DNA of 55,420 bases from Gnetum montanum (GCA_015680685.1 MNCI01012690.1:3751-59170), one strand, 5' to 3'; counted from the stretch's first letter, positions 1 through 11,697 are shown. Numbers and translations are program-made. Notes: generated by a model from the letters alone, not told the origin.

Positions 1-46
1 ATGTTACCCAATAATCGGAAGCTGAGACAATAAAAATAAGAAGTCT

Positions 47-517
47 TTGCATGGTGTGGTTCCCACACATAAAAACACAAAACACGTAAAAAAAAGAGAG
101 CAAAAAGGAAAAGTGAGGATTCAAAGTACACCCCTTAGATGGAATAAAATTTGGGCTGCCAGCATTGGTTATGGAACCAAAGTGTTCCCTCTAACTAAAG
201 CCCTTCTCGCTTCCCATTCTCTCCTTTGTTTCATCGGAATGGTGGTGGCTCTTCGAAGATGCATCCTTGTTATCCAAGTGGATGATTTAGCCAAATGCAT
301 TGATGTGAAGTCACTGGAAGTGGTTGGTTTGAGCCGGAGTTGGAATGAGATTCGCCAAGTCACATTAATCATCAAACACACAAGGGGCTGTACACCACCT
401 TGTTCTTGGGATTCCATTCCACTTCTTTTCTCTCCATCCTTCTCTCCATTGTTCACCTCATTACCGGTTGTATCATTAGTGTATATCTTGGTTGATGCTT
501 TATTTTCTTTTTGGTAA
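47..517 (+). CDS. Small open frame of unknown function in E1, shared with E2
   Basis: A 156-codon ATG-initiated frame, not recognised as any protein family. Its first half is also readable in E2 on the minus strand (about 11086-11313), where both copies begin MHGVV and share the stretch PLTKALLASHSLL. The first part is basic (many Lys/Arg); the end is hydrophobic (Leu, Phe, Val rich from about residue 120). The E2 version stops early. The similarity may simply reflect shared non-coding retroelement DNA, so coding status is doubtful. The antisense frame at 169-699 is treated as a shadow. Confidence 0.2.
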   Translation: MHGVVPTHKNTKHVKKREQKGKVRIQSTPLRWNKIWAASIGYGTKVFPLTKALLASHSLLCFIGMVVALRRCILVIQVDDLAKCIDVKSLEVVGLSRSWNEIRQVTLIIKHTRGCTPPCSWDSIPLLFSPSFSPLFTSLPVVSLVYILVDALFSFW

Positions 518-812
518 CTTCTTCCGGTTAAGCCTTTAACTCTTATTCCAAAGGACATTCCCAGAGCCCACGGACTCTTTGAATGTGGGATTGTTAGGGC
601 ATTAAGGGCATGAGCCTGCTTTGGGGAGGACCCACTGACATTCCTATTTGGACCATTAGTTAACTTCTTTTTCTTAACATTTTTGCAATTAATTAACATT
701 TTTATTCATTTCCATCATGACATCCCTTTCCTCGATGCCATTGTTGTCTCATTTCCCTATCTTTCCTACCCCTTTTCTTTCTCCATTCTCATGCTCCCGG
801 AGGTTTGTGATT

Positions 813-825
813 AGTCATGGGGGTA
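813..825 (+). other. Second (internal) polypurine-like tract of E1
   Basis: AGTCATGGGGGTA occurs here and again, letter for letter, at 1405-1417 directly before the LTR. Equivalent pairs are found in E2 and E4, so this is a conserved internal copy of the plus-strand priming site. Confidence 0.5.
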
Positions 826-1024
826 CGGGGCCTGATTTTTCGATTTTTATCCTAAGCCCCGCATTTTTTCTTTTCTCTTCCTAACCCCTACACCTTCAGT
901 AGTCATCATTTACATTTTCCCAAATCCATATCGGCCATACCACAACCTAGCCAAGGAACTTACACCGAAGCAAGGTATGATTTACTTAATAATTCAATTA
1001 CTCTTACTAATATGTGATTATGTT

Positions 1025-1130
1025 GTGTGTGCAGATGGCAATCATACAACAATGGAATGGATCTAGAGCAAACACTTGGAGTGGAGCAGCATTGAAGCCG
1101 CTATGCAAGGAGCAGGATAGATAATGCGCT
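1025..1130 (+). pseudogene. Residual accessory reading frame after a conserved splice-acceptor-like site (E1)
   Basis: GTGTGTGCAG precedes ATGG at 1035. The same junction is present in E2 (minus, ATG at 10380) and E4 (ATTGCAG before the ATG at 49029), and is mutated in E5 (ATG at 55079). Past the junction E1, E2 and E5 share a frame, offset from that ATG, whose translations align around HLEW...AMQGA and the MDN/IDN/INN-R segment. E1 has in-frame stops in it. In E4 the same position is occupied by a 929-codon gene, so E1, E2 and E5 may carry a shortened or replaced accessory region. Confidence 0.35.
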
Positions 1131-1404
1131 TACGGATGGACAACAGAAGGCGCAATCTAGGCGTTGGCAGCAACAAGACTCTTCTCTCTTCTTCTCTTCT
1201 ATTCTCTCTCCTCTTTTCTCTCAGCTGCCAACTGTGGCCTGATGTCATTGTAATAAGGTGTTCACCCATGTTGTCATGAACACCAGTTTTTGTCAAGTCT
1301 TGTAATAAAGACCGTTCACATGTCATCCCATTAGTTCCATTTCCCCTAATAATCCCATACCTACCTGATATCATTGTAAGGAACTCGAGGACGAGTTTTC
1401 ATTC

Positions 1405-1417
1405 AGTCATGGGGGTA
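1405..1417 (+). other. Polypurine tract of E1
   Basis: AGTCATGGGGGTA lies immediately 5' of the LTR start TGATGAG, the standard place for the plus-strand primer. Confidence 0.8.
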
Positions 1418-1442
1418 TGATGAGACGCGACCTGCATGTGCC

Positions 1443-1510
1443 GCGATATCGCGTCTTCCCCTGCGATATCGCGTACGCGATATCGCGGTCCGCCGCCATA
1501 TCTATAAATA
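1443..1510 (+). promoter_or_regulatory. U3 palindrome array plus TATA box (E1)
   Basis: Three GCGATATCGC arms: one at 1443-1452 and two (1463-1472, 1477-1486) separated by GTAC, which makes a perfect 24-bp palindrome. TATAAATA follows at 1503-1510. This arrangement recurs in every LTR of the family here. Confidence 0.75.
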
Positions 1511-1757
1511 AGAGGCGGCACTCCCTTCATTTCCCAATCCTGGCTAGAAGTAGCGAAGCTCTGGCAGATTGATCACTCCAGAGTTAGAATTTTTCCCATG
1601 TGCCCGCAGTAGGAGTCCTAGAGTGAACGGCTCTTTATTCGAGCAGCTTGTAACCTGAACCCAAGTTGTGTACGGCAATAAAGACGAACTTGATTGGATA
1701 AACCTTGCAGTACATGGTTTTATTGTTGTTTATTTACTGCTTTCCTAGTGCGCACAA

Positions 1758-2035
1758 GTACGACTTGATTACGAGCGTCTACGGACGTGTACGGCTAGTC
1801 AAGGAATCGGCTGCTTGTCGCAACGCATGAGTACGACTTGATTACGAGCATTGGCTGCTTGGTAACCCAGTAGCGTATTCCAGGATTCTGCGCTTGGTAA
1901 TCCCAGTGGTAGTCCAATGTGTACGGCTAGTCAAGGAATCGGCTACTCATTGCTAGGCTAGAACGTGTGATAAGTACGACTTAGTTACGAGCACCCACGG
2001 GTGTGTACGGCTAGCTAAGGAATCGGCTGCTTATC
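1758..2035 (+). repeat. Imperfect tandem modules in U5 of E1
   Basis: A module starting GTACGACTTGATTACGAGC and ending GTGTACGGCTAGTCAAGG / AATCGGCT is present about three times with variable spacers, one of which includes the paired motifs GGTAACCCAGTAGCG and GGTAATCCCAGTGGT. The E4 LTRs have a single copy (about 25782-25925). Confidence 0.7.
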
Positions 2036-2458
2036 ACACTTAAGCTAAATAGGTGCCTCAGTACGACCACTTCGAGCACTTGCGTTACGTGTGGTGATCC
2101 CAGTAACGATTAGCGTTTGGTAAGCCACAGTTGCATAGTTCAGGGTGTGTCCGATAAGTGGGAACGGATGCTGACACTAGTTAACTTAGACTTAGGACAT
2201 TAGTTAGAGTTAGCTTAGTTTCTCAACCCTTTCCTCTGATAGCATAGAAGATAAGCTGAAAATACCAAAAAAATCACATACCTCAGACTTGCTTAACCAT
2301 ACACCATGACACTTACAAGCAAGCGTGGGAAGACAACGAATGATTAACCCCAAGTGTTTCTTGTGGTGTTAAGGCATTTAGTCTACGGAGTTCCACCAGA
2401 TCGCGCGTGCACGCTCGTATTCGTATGGTTGAGTGTAGGGGTACCTCGCCACTCATCA

Positions 2459-5400
2459 CTAGGTAATCCAAGGGTGGATTGGCTTCCATCTTAGTTCAAA
2501 TCCTTCTTATAATATAGTTTGAAAAAGGTGAAGCTCATTGTTTTTTTAGAATGAAATGACAAGTAGCAAGTTAGTTAGGGTCAAGGGTAAGAGATCTTCT
2601 ATGAAACATACTATGAGAACTCTCTTTGCTCATAAAATGAATAGACCATGAAACGTAAATGTTGATAAGCTTTAAAGTAATAGTTTATGTAAAATAAAAG
2701 AAAATAGTAAAGTCTCTTATATTTTGAGAATTGAAATTACAATAGATTTAAAACACAAAATATTAAATGCAGAATTTTAGAAAAGTAAACTTAAAACAAA
2801 ATGACATTATTAAAATAAACCACCTTACCAAAGTTAGAACAAAGGTAAGGATCATCAAATTAAACCAGAAAATAGGAAAAAGGAAAATAGAAAATCTACT
2901 CTCCTTCTTGTGCCAAAAAAGAAGGATGTAGATGCATAAAAATGTATCATAAGCAACACCTCTCCAAAACACATTTTAGAAGAAAAATGCCTAGGGCATC
3001 TTCCATATGGGCACAGAAACTTGAGAACAATCAAAGCTAATAAAGCAAATATAGCATTGGAACAATTTCTGAAATAGGCTTCAAACTAGGCAACTAGCGA
3101 TAATAGACTAATAACATGATTTAAAAGGTAACAATGAATAAATTTAGGAACTGATCAAAAAATTAATTATTGAACAATCTAGGAATATTGCATAAATAGT
3201 AACTATGATTTAGATAAGACTCAAAATTAAACATAGGAAATAACTAGTATCTAAAAAAAATTAACACCAAAGGAAAAATAATAGAGATTTTAAAATCCAA
3301 GTAAAAGGTTTTTAAATAAAAATGCTTATCTAAATATTTATTGGTATTTAGAGTTCATACATGATTAAGCTTACAATAATGATTGAATCTCACAACTCTT
3401 AAAACAGCAAGAAAAATTGGAATAAAAGTACTTAACTCATTATGGACCCCTCATTCTTATTTGCAAGATAGCTTGCCTTTTTAGCAAGCATGTTTACCCA
3501 TGCCTCTAGTAGGCACATCTCCTCCAACAAGTCTATATAGGTAACCTTCTAATTTACTAGGAGTTGCTATAAAACTCCTAGTTGAGGTATAGTTCCATGT
3601 TAATTTCCTCCTCCTCCAATTGTAACATTTGAAACTGGTCCAATAATAAATCCAAGTAAATACCAGTAATCTTCCTTCTCTAGTTTTCATGAGATCTTTA
3701 TTAGTTTCAACCCCATTCACTTCTTATTTCTCCTTCTCTACCTATTCTTCTTCCAACCTTTGCCTCTTGGTGCTTAGTTCTTGTTGTTAATTCATCTTTA
3801 TTTTTTTCTTTCCTCCCTCCATCTTATTATATACTACACAAAAATGAAAGCATCAATGTTTTTTTTAAATAAAAAATAGTAGTTTCATTAATCATTGCTC
3901 ATTTAGCAACTAAAACATTAACAAAACCTACATCTTCTTTCTTCTTTTATGTTTTATATTTGAATCCAATAGACCTATATTAAGATTATTAAAACTTTAG
4001 AAAAATGTAGTGATGTTAAATATCCCCAAAGCAAGAGACAAAAGAATCATAAAAAAAAAATATGACCAAACTTAGGAATGTAGAATCCTTCCAATAAAGA
4101 CATAATAGTGGATTTTCCAAATTAATTCTCTCCAACCAATGTAATAATCATTCTAGTACAGACAAAGAGATTTAGCTTTTGAAGTATATGCATGTTAGAT
4201 CTAGTAGATTACCTAAAGTTGATATGTCTAAATGAAATATCATCTTTAATAGTTTTTAGTTCCAAGCTAGAAGCATAATTTGCATCAATTTTAAACTTGC
4301 AGTCCAAAATTTTGAGCACTAAATTCATGAATGTTGTATCCTTATTCTAAACCATCTTAGTACTAACTCAAAACATGATAGCATGAGTACTGTACATAAC
4401 AAAGTTTGTAAATGAAAATTCATTTCTACTAATTAAACCATGTGAAATTCCACTCTTCAAGAAAAGCCAACATTTTCATTATAGATTTTCATGGCCTTAG
4501 CCTCAGTGCAAAAAGAAACAACTATCCTTATGTTTCCAATAGCATCATTTGCTACTTCACTCACCTACTCATAAAACAACTTGTCATAAACTAGTCACTC
4601 ACTCATATAAACTTCCCTTGAATGAAGGTTAAATTGCAAATGAAGATGGAGCTCAGATTGAGGTCCTGGGAAGAAATGTCACATACACTAGATTTTAAAT
4701 TATTGGAAATCCACTCCACAAAGTAAGATAAATTCTTATTTTATGCATTCATCATCTACTTGTGCACAAACAAAGAGTGTTTTTGAGGTTTAATGGGTTC
4801 ATAATTTAATTCCAACTCTTGATGCACAATGGTGTTCAAATTTCATGCATTTTGGCCTTAGCCTACAAAGACTAGTAGAGTCTAGCATAGCAATTTCATG
4901 CATTTTGTCCTTGCTTAGCCTAATAATTTCCTAAGAAGATCCATGAATCTTATGCTTAACTTTCTAAATTCATGTCTCCACACTAACGAAGATGTCCATC
5001 TAGCTTACAAAACAAGTCTACCAAGGAGAAATATTAGTATAGTAAGGCATGGCATACAAGGTGTTCATCAATTATTAACTATTATTCTATGATTCAATAA
5101 ATTATGGGATGGAATAACAATTTAATATAACTTTCACCTATAACTACATTACGATCATTCTTTGGTCATAAGTATGGTTACATTTAGATTAGAGGAATTT
5201 TAACATCATCACTATTGTAGATGTTATATGCAATAGTAAAGATGATGAGCATGAAATTATGGAACTAAATGCTGCAAAGGAAAACTTATTAATTTATGGC
5301 CTCATGCTAGCATGTGGATGTTAATGTCAACACCCAACATCTATGAAAGATAAAAAACTTGAAGTGTCTACACATGTCACCATTACTAAATCAACTTCCT

Positions 5401-6900
5401 AGCCTCAGTCTTGACTCTATAGGACACCAAATGACTCATCTACATTAATTCAAACATGGAAAGAATTAATTTTTGACATTTCTAGTAAATTTCCCTAGGA
5501 CCAAAAGTAAATTTTTTTTCTAAGGTTAGGTGTTGATGTTAATGCTAGTGTCAGCATTAGCACTAGTGTCACTTATCTTATCTTAGGTAGAGCACTTTCC
5601 CACATGCAAAAACTAGCACTTTGACTTTAGTTTAGCCTCACAAACTTTCTAGAAACTAGTTAAGATCATTCTTAGGTTATTAAATGGAAAATTTTCTAGG
5701 TTCAGAGTTAGTTTGGAAGATTAAGACTTAATTAAAATTCAAATACTAAGTGATGCTAATGCAAGTGTTAACATCACCAAGGCAGCATCAACATCATGCA
5801 AGATCACCAAAACTCATAATTCAACATTTTTCTTGAATTTCATGAGACCTCCAACATCCTATAATCATCATCATAGTACAATTTAGCATTAGTTTGGGCA
5901 TCAAAAGTAGTCTCTAGATCCTAGGATGATAGTTGGAAAAATGCTGGAAAACTTCTAACTCTAGATGGTAATGTTAACACCAACATCAACATTAACATTA
6001 GTACTTGCATGACCTATGTGACTTCATGTGTTTTAACTTTAGTTTCTAAAAAGAAACTTCACTTAAATTTACTTGGTTTTGGAATAAAATTTGGAAACCT
6101 AAGACCTATAAATACTAGACCAAAATTCAAATTTGAGACTGATTGCTTGACATTCATAGCACATTTTTGGATTTTAAAAGATCAAAAGAATGAGCACCTA
6201 CCTTTCCAACATCTTACACATGTTCCATGGCCATTCCAATTACTTCTAGTAGTCTGCAAGCTCAATCTAGCACCTAATTCCTTAACAACAAGGTGAAACT
6301 AATACCAACATCAACATCAACTCTAGCATCACTTAGGTAGTTTCTACATCACCAACCCTAGAGTTAGATTCTCAAATCCAACACTAATTTTTGGAAAATT
6401 CATTAAACCAACCCTCTTTTGACTTAGAATCAAATCTAGATGATGTCTACAAATTCCCTACTCACCTCCACATCTCCTAAAGATCAATTTTTATCATCCA
6501 ATTCCATACTTTACTCATAAACTAAGCCTTTATTATAAATTTTATATCTTATATGGTATTCACCATGTCTTGTAGTTTTAGCCCTCCATAGGAGGTGAAC
6601 TTTATTTTTTATTAGTAAAGAATATTAATCATTAGAAAGAAAATACCAATATCCTTTCCCAATATCAGTCCTCTCAATTATTATTTACAATTTACTCTAA
6701 GTCATCATAGACATAAATATTATACTTGGATTTTATTTTAGACCACTTATAATTCATTTCTATACATTTTTTTCATTTGCATCATTTATATATTACTTAG
6801 ACTTACCATTTCTCATTGATTCTCCTATCACTCATAGTTCATGGATAGTGGGCTAAGTACATATTTCATTGAAAGTTCATGTTTCTTCATTTCATGATCA
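2459..6900. other. Unassigned AT-rich DNA, no gene seen
   Basis: Only short, shadow-like open frames occur. I see no convincing protein similarity, RNA gene or LTR boundary. Part of it (about 5320-6330) contains degenerate tandem units; the rest looks like old, decayed repeat DNA. Confidence 0.5.
5320..6330 (+). repeat. Degenerate tandem repeats, roughly 210-220 bp period
   Basis: A block rich in AACACCAACATCAACATTA-like or GATGTTAATGCTAGTGTCAGC-like words recurs near 5324, 5531, 5755, 5968 and 6292, each followed by a loosely similar stretch. The last spacing is longer. The 95-codon frame at 6009-6296 lies inside and is not regarded as a gene. Confidence 0.35.
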
Positions 6901-7440
6901 TTAATTTATTGATAGTTATATTGATCTAAAGACCATTTCTAACAATGAGATAGATATGTAACATCTATTTTATGGAGGTTCTCTTACAAGGTTGAAAAGG
7001 AACAATTTTGCAAGAAAAAGGGGTAATTATTTTTCATGAAAAAATATAATCTACTAAAAATTAAAAAAAAACAATAATCAATTAGTGTATCAACTTGTGA
7101 GGTAGAACTTATTATAATGGCTGAGTGTATTTAGCATATTTTTTGGCTAAACAAACTTATGACATAGCTTGGATTCTATTTGGACCTCCCTATCACACTC
7201 TCATGTGACAATACTTCTACTATACAACAATACAATGAATATGGTCTTTACAAAAAATCAAAACATATTGAGATAAAGTATTATTAAATAAAGAAAAAAC
7301 TAAATAAGGGAAACATTAGATCTATTCATGTTAAAACAAATAATCAAGCAATTAATCTTCTAATAAAATCTCTTTTTCCTTATAGAATTAAATACCTCAA
7401 AAAATATATAAGGCTTAAGAAGAATAAGGACAATCATGAA
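6900..7440 (+). pseudogene. Ty1/Copia pol relic: end of RT connection and RNase H
   Basis: In the frame starting at 7051 the translation reads LLKIKKKQ, a stop, then SISVSTCEVELIIMAECI, matching the Copia signature S-W-K-S-K-K-Q...S-T-x-E-x-E-Y before the RNase H core. It continues with CDNTSTIQ (catalytic CDN-S), KSKHIEIKYY (the R-T/S-K-H-I-D/E-I pattern) and a degraded C-terminus. Several in-frame stops and an upstream frame change (around 6900-7050) make it a dead fragment. No Copia LTRs were recognised around it. Confidence 0.75.
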
Positions 7441-9180
7441 GACTCTTGCATTATACCATAAAGGAGAAAATAATATAATTAGTATGTAATATAAGTTTGT
7501 TAAATAAAGAAAAACCTTGACAATAAAATAAATTTATCAACTTTGAAGAATAAAAATCTATATTTATATTGACTATTTATGAATTGATGGATGGATGTAC
7601 TTTTTATTGTTCCAATTCATCCATTTTTTAAGTTATGTCTTTATTTTTCTCACTAGGGATTATCTCTTCATCAACCCCAAGCATGGACCCTTTGGTTTTA
7701 AATAAACTCCAACAACATATCATGTTGTAAATGCTTTGGAAAAATTGAAAGAAATATGTAGACATGTCTTTCTTATCCCAATCCATTCTACATTTTCTTC
7801 CATCTCTCTCTTTTTCATTATTGTTATCAAGTTACCACATTTTTATTTATGTGTTATGGCTTTGAAAAGGGATACTCGTCATTAGTTTTCACTTATTTAA
7901 ATTGGCAACAGTTTACATAACAAGTTTCCAAATTGCAATAGTTAAACATAAGTTGAAAATTCATCTTTAAGATTTTCCCTTTCTACAGAAATTCTCTTTA
8001 ATAAAACTCAAATTTCTAACTTAAAAATTGTTCCTATCCTCATGATGAATCCATACATATATAGTTCATTAATATTTTAGCTCACACTCTCAAGATATTC
8101 TAATTTCTCAATTTGATCATAACTCATGGTCAAGTCATATTATTACAAAATAATTAACCACAAGTCCACCATGAATATAGTATTTTAGCACTCAGTTCTC
8201 TTTTTAGACCATAACCTATAGACATCCTGTGATGTCAACCACAAGTCATGACCATCTTGTAAAGAAAATCATGGCTCATGATCAACTTATGGTGTTCTTG
8301 TTATGAGCTCCAGAAATAAGGAAAATTCACCACAATGTGTAATTAGGTTGTGATAACAAACAATGACTTGTAATCTACTAGTATAATTCTTAGATAAAAT
8401 TCTCTCTCTATTTTTAATCACCATGACATGTGGGTGACTCATGCTATAATACCATAATTCAATATTTTTTACATAAATTTTTTAAATTTAATTATTTTTC
8501 ATTATATTTTTTTAGTCTAAATTCAATTTATGCCTCTCCCTCAACATTAACAATGATATTTACTATTTTCCATATTGATAACTATTAATGTTGATCAAGA
8601 TATACATGTGTTATTGTCTCTATAGAAATTATCTTTTCATGTTCCTCTCATTTGATTCAAATTCTTTCATATTCAATTCAAAATTATCTTTGCTTCTTGT
8701 AATAGAGAGATTGTTGTCTAAAGAATTACATGGAACCTTGTTTATAGTATTTTGTTATTTGCTTCATATTTAGTGCATGTTTGATGTTGATGAGCTTTCA
8801 TAGCATCATCAAGTGAGCTATCTTCATATAAAAAGTTTTCCCTCCTTTCTATTCAGCATTCACTTTATTTAAATTTCTAAGGAACAACACCCTATTAGAT
8901 TGGGTGAAACTTAACTTAGTGATTTCTATTAATCAAATTTTCTATCCTAATGACTCATCTTAATTATATAGTATGTAGAAACTAATGATGATAAATAGTT
9001 TAACTTGATTTCATGTTACATGCATATGGTATTTAATAAAAATCCTAACTACATTCTCACATTTTAGAAGCTTATCAATTAAAGTATTAATTGTACATAA
9101 CCAAGGATCAAATTCTTGACATTATAACTAGAAGTACTTTATCAACATGCTCATAAATAACTTAACCATGTTCATGTTAG
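7441..9180. other. Unassigned AT-rich DNA, no gene seen
   Basis: No convincing coding region, RNA gene or repeat boundary between the Copia relic and the E2 target duplication. The 61-codon frame at 8588-8773 is Leu/Phe rich and unremarkable. Confidence 0.5.
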
Positions 9181-9185
9181 CCTAT
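9181..9185. repeat. Target site duplication of E2 (left), CCTAT
   Basis: CCTAT here equals CCTAT at 15960-15964 directly beyond the other LTR, a 5-bp duplication typical of gypsy-type integration. Confidence 0.9.
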
Positions 9186-10009
9186 TGATGAGTGGTGAGG
9201 TACCCCTACACTCAACCATACGAATACGAGCATTACACGTGCGATCCAGTCAAACTCTGCAGACTAAGTGCCTACACACCTTATGGAACACTTAAGGTTA
9301 ATTGTTCGTTGTCTTCCCAGACTTACTTGTATTTTTCACAGTTGTATGTTTAAGTAAGTTTGAGGTATGTGATTTTTATAGCTGTTATGTTTTTATCGCC
9401 TATGCTAATAAGGGAAAGGGTGAAGAGACTAAGTACTAACTTTAACTAACTAAGTTTTAATGCCTAGCATCAGTATCCGTCCCACTTACCGTTCACACCT
9501 TGAACCAATGCAACCTTCTAGGATTACCAAACGCTACTCGTTGCTGGGATTACCAAGCATAACACACATGCTCAAAGTGGTCGTACTGAATGCACTTAAC
9601 TAGGAGTTAAGGGTTGAGAGAGATTTAATTAACTAATAAAACATTTAAATGATGAACAATAAATAATAGTAATTAAATTCCTATTTAGCTTAGTCCATGC
9701 ACTGCAAGGTTTATCCAACAGTTCATCTTTATTTCCGTACACAAACTTGTCTTCAGGTACAATATTTTCTCAAATAAAGATCCGTTCACTTTGGAGCTCC
9801 TACTGTGGGCACATGGAAATTATTCTATCTCTGGAGTGGTAAAATTGGTAGATTTTTTGCAAAGGGTCTAGATCTAGATGGAGAAACAAGGGAGAGCCAC
9901 CTCTTATTTATAGATTTGGTGGCACACTGCGATATCACGTACGCGATATCGCAGCAGATGTGATATTAAGTACGTGATATTGTGGCAGATGCGATATCGC
10001 ATCCCATCA
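9186..10009 (-). repeat. 3' LTR of E2 (824 bp)
   Basis: The plus strand reads TGATGAG at the left and ends CCCATCA at the right. TATA (reverse complement TATTTATAG near 9904) and palindrome arms at about 9930-10004 mark U3. It is similar throughout to 15344-15959, with mostly transition differences. Confidence 0.9.
9899..10004 (-). promoter_or_regulatory. U3 palindrome array and TATA box (E2 3' LTR)
   Basis: About five GCGATATCGC-type arms, several decayed to TGATATTA or TGATATTG, with GTAC centres, and TATAAATA on the minus strand. Confidence 0.6.
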
Positions 10010-10022
10010 TACCCCCATGACT
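10010..10022 (-). other. Polypurine tract of E2
   Basis: The minus strand reads AGTCATGGGGGTA against the LTR start, identical to E1. Confidence 0.8.
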
Positions 10023-10153
10023 GAATAAAAACTCATCCTTGAGTTCCTTACAAAATATTGGGAAGGTATGGGGTTATTGACTTCAATGGAACTAATGGTG
10101 AATGGGATGACATGTGAACAGATCATTATTACAAAACAGGACAACACTAGTGT

Positions 10154-10390
10154 TCACGACAACAAGAGTGAGAACCTTATACATTTGACATCAGGCCTTA
10201 TTTGGAAGGTGAGAGAGAAGAGAGAAGAGAGAAGAAGTCTGCTACTACCAATGCAAAGATTGCACCTTTCGTTGTCTATCCATAAGCGTGCCATTGATCT
10301 TGCTCCTTGCATAGCTACTTCAACACCTATCCATTCCAGGTGTTCTCTCCAGATACAATCCATTGTTGCATGATTTCCATCTGCACACAC
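10154..10390 (-). pseudogene. Residual accessory frame of E2 after the conserved acceptor-like site
   Basis: A 78-codon frame on the minus strand crossing GTGTGCAG/ATGG (ATG at 10380 in an offset frame). Its translation (EHLEWIGVEVAMQGA ... WIDNERCN) aligns with E5 (KHLGWTRVGAF ... WINNERLN) and with an E1 frame interrupted by stops. The function is not recognised. It occupies the position of the large accessory gene of E4. Confidence 0.35.
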
Positions 10391-10561
10391 AACACTATCT
10401 TATATTAGCAAGGGTAAATGAATCATAATGCAATTGATACCTTGCTTCGGTGAAAGGTCCATTGGCTAGGTTGTGGTATGGCTGATACGGGTCTAGAGAT
10501 GTAAGATTGGTGACTACTGAAGGTGTAGGGACTAGGAGAAAATTGAAAAAATTGGACCAGG

Positions 10562-10573
10562 ACCCCCATGACT
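10562..10573 (-). other. Internal polypurine-like tract of E2
   Basis: The minus strand reads AGTCATGGGGGT, about 550 bp upstream (in sense) of the terminal tract and identical to it over 12 bases. Confidence 0.5.
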
Positions 10574-11694
10574 AAGAGTGAACCTCCAATAGTGAGAGAA
10601 TGGAGGAAAAGAAAAGGAACAAGGAAGATGGAGAAAAAGAGACAATCGTAATGTCGATGAATTGGATGTTAAGATGGAAATGAATGAAATATTATTGATT
10701 GCAACAATGTTAAGGGAAAGAATTTAACGTATGCACCAAATAGGAATGCCAGTGGGTCCTCCCCAAAGCAGGCTCATGCCCTTAATGCCATGAAAACCCC
10801 ACATTCAAAGAGTCGGTAGGCTCTGGGAATGTCATTTGGAACAAGAGTTAAAGTCTTAACCACAAGAATTTACCAAAGAGAAAACAATTCATCAACCAAA
10901 ATATACACTAATGATACAACCAGCAATGAGGTAACAAATGGAGAAATAAGGATGGAAAGAAAAGAATAGAATGGAATCTCAAGAACAAGGTGATGTACAA
11001 CCCCTTATGTGTTTAATGATTAATGTGACTCAGAAAATCTCATTCCAACTCCAACCTCAAACAAACCACTTCCAGTGACTTTGCATTAATGCATTTGGCC
11101 AATCCATCCACTTGAAGTAACAAGGATGCCTTCCCAAAGAGCCACCACCATTCTAACGAAACGAAGGAGGAGAGAATGGGAAGCGAGAAGGGCCTTAGTT
11201 AGAGGGAACATGTTTATTTTAGTTCCATAACTAGTGCTTGTAGCCCAAATAATTATTTTGTCTAAGGGGTGTGTTTTTTTTTTATGTTTTTTCATGAGAA
11301 CCACACCATGCAAAGACTTATTATCTTTATTTTCTCAGCTTCCCGATAATTGGGTAATGTTGAAATGGTAAGAAAACATCCAAGCACCCAAGAATGGCCA
11401 ACACATATGCATTAAGTTCCCTTGAAGCCACACCCTTTTCTATCCTTGAGTCCTTCCTTAGTTTGAGAAATGTCTAGTCACCGATTCATTATAGTTCTTA
11501 TTATTGAAAAAGGACTGTACAATTCCAAGCCAACAGAGACCATAGATGTGAACTCATTTCTTGCTATATCAAAAGAAACATACCTTAGTATCAACATCGA
11601 AACTTAAAGGTAAAAACCAAACATTAGCAACCAATAGAAAAATAGTTCATACCATCATGAAGAGCACTTATTGGGTGACAAACTTACAAGATGG

Positions 11695-11697
<3 letters not shown>

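Larger units (their letters stand above)
1..1417 (+). mobile_element. E1: 3' internal region of a non-autonomous gypsy-type LTR element, 5' part outside window
   Basis: This stretch runs into the polypurine tract and 3' LTR of E1, and it matches the reverse complement of E2 (about 10010-11370), which fixes it as retrotransposon interior. No pol domain is visible. It holds a 156-codon open frame at 47-517, a conserved block with CTTTGGGGAGGACCCAC near 618-634 (also in E2 and in E4 near 48136), a second polypurine-like tract at 813-825, and a splice-acceptor-like GTGTGTGCAG followed by ATGG at 1025-1038. The copy has no start within the window, so its length is unknown. Confidence 0.85.
1418..2458 (+). 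repeat. 3' LTR of E1 (1041 bp)
   Basis: It begins TGATGAG and ends CTCATCA, so the ends form a 7-bp inverted repeat with the canonical TG...CA. TATA is at 1503-1510 and AATAAA at 1677-1682, which puts U3 at only about 115 bp and leaves a very long U5 of about 750 bp. It is longer than the other LTRs of the family (824-936 bp complete) because of repeated modules at about 1758-2035. The 3' flank starts CTAGG; the matching target duplication lies off the window. Confidence 0.9.

Noticed and set aside
169-699. Long minus-strand open frame (176 codons) over the E1 interior
   Set aside because: Antisense to the conserved retroelement 3' domain; no recognisable family, and parallel frames break in E2.
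1443-1486. Possible CRISPR-like array from repeated GATATC units
   Set aside because: Arms are 10 bp palindromes with 4-10 bp centres inside an LTR promoter in a plant genome; no spacer structure or cas genes.
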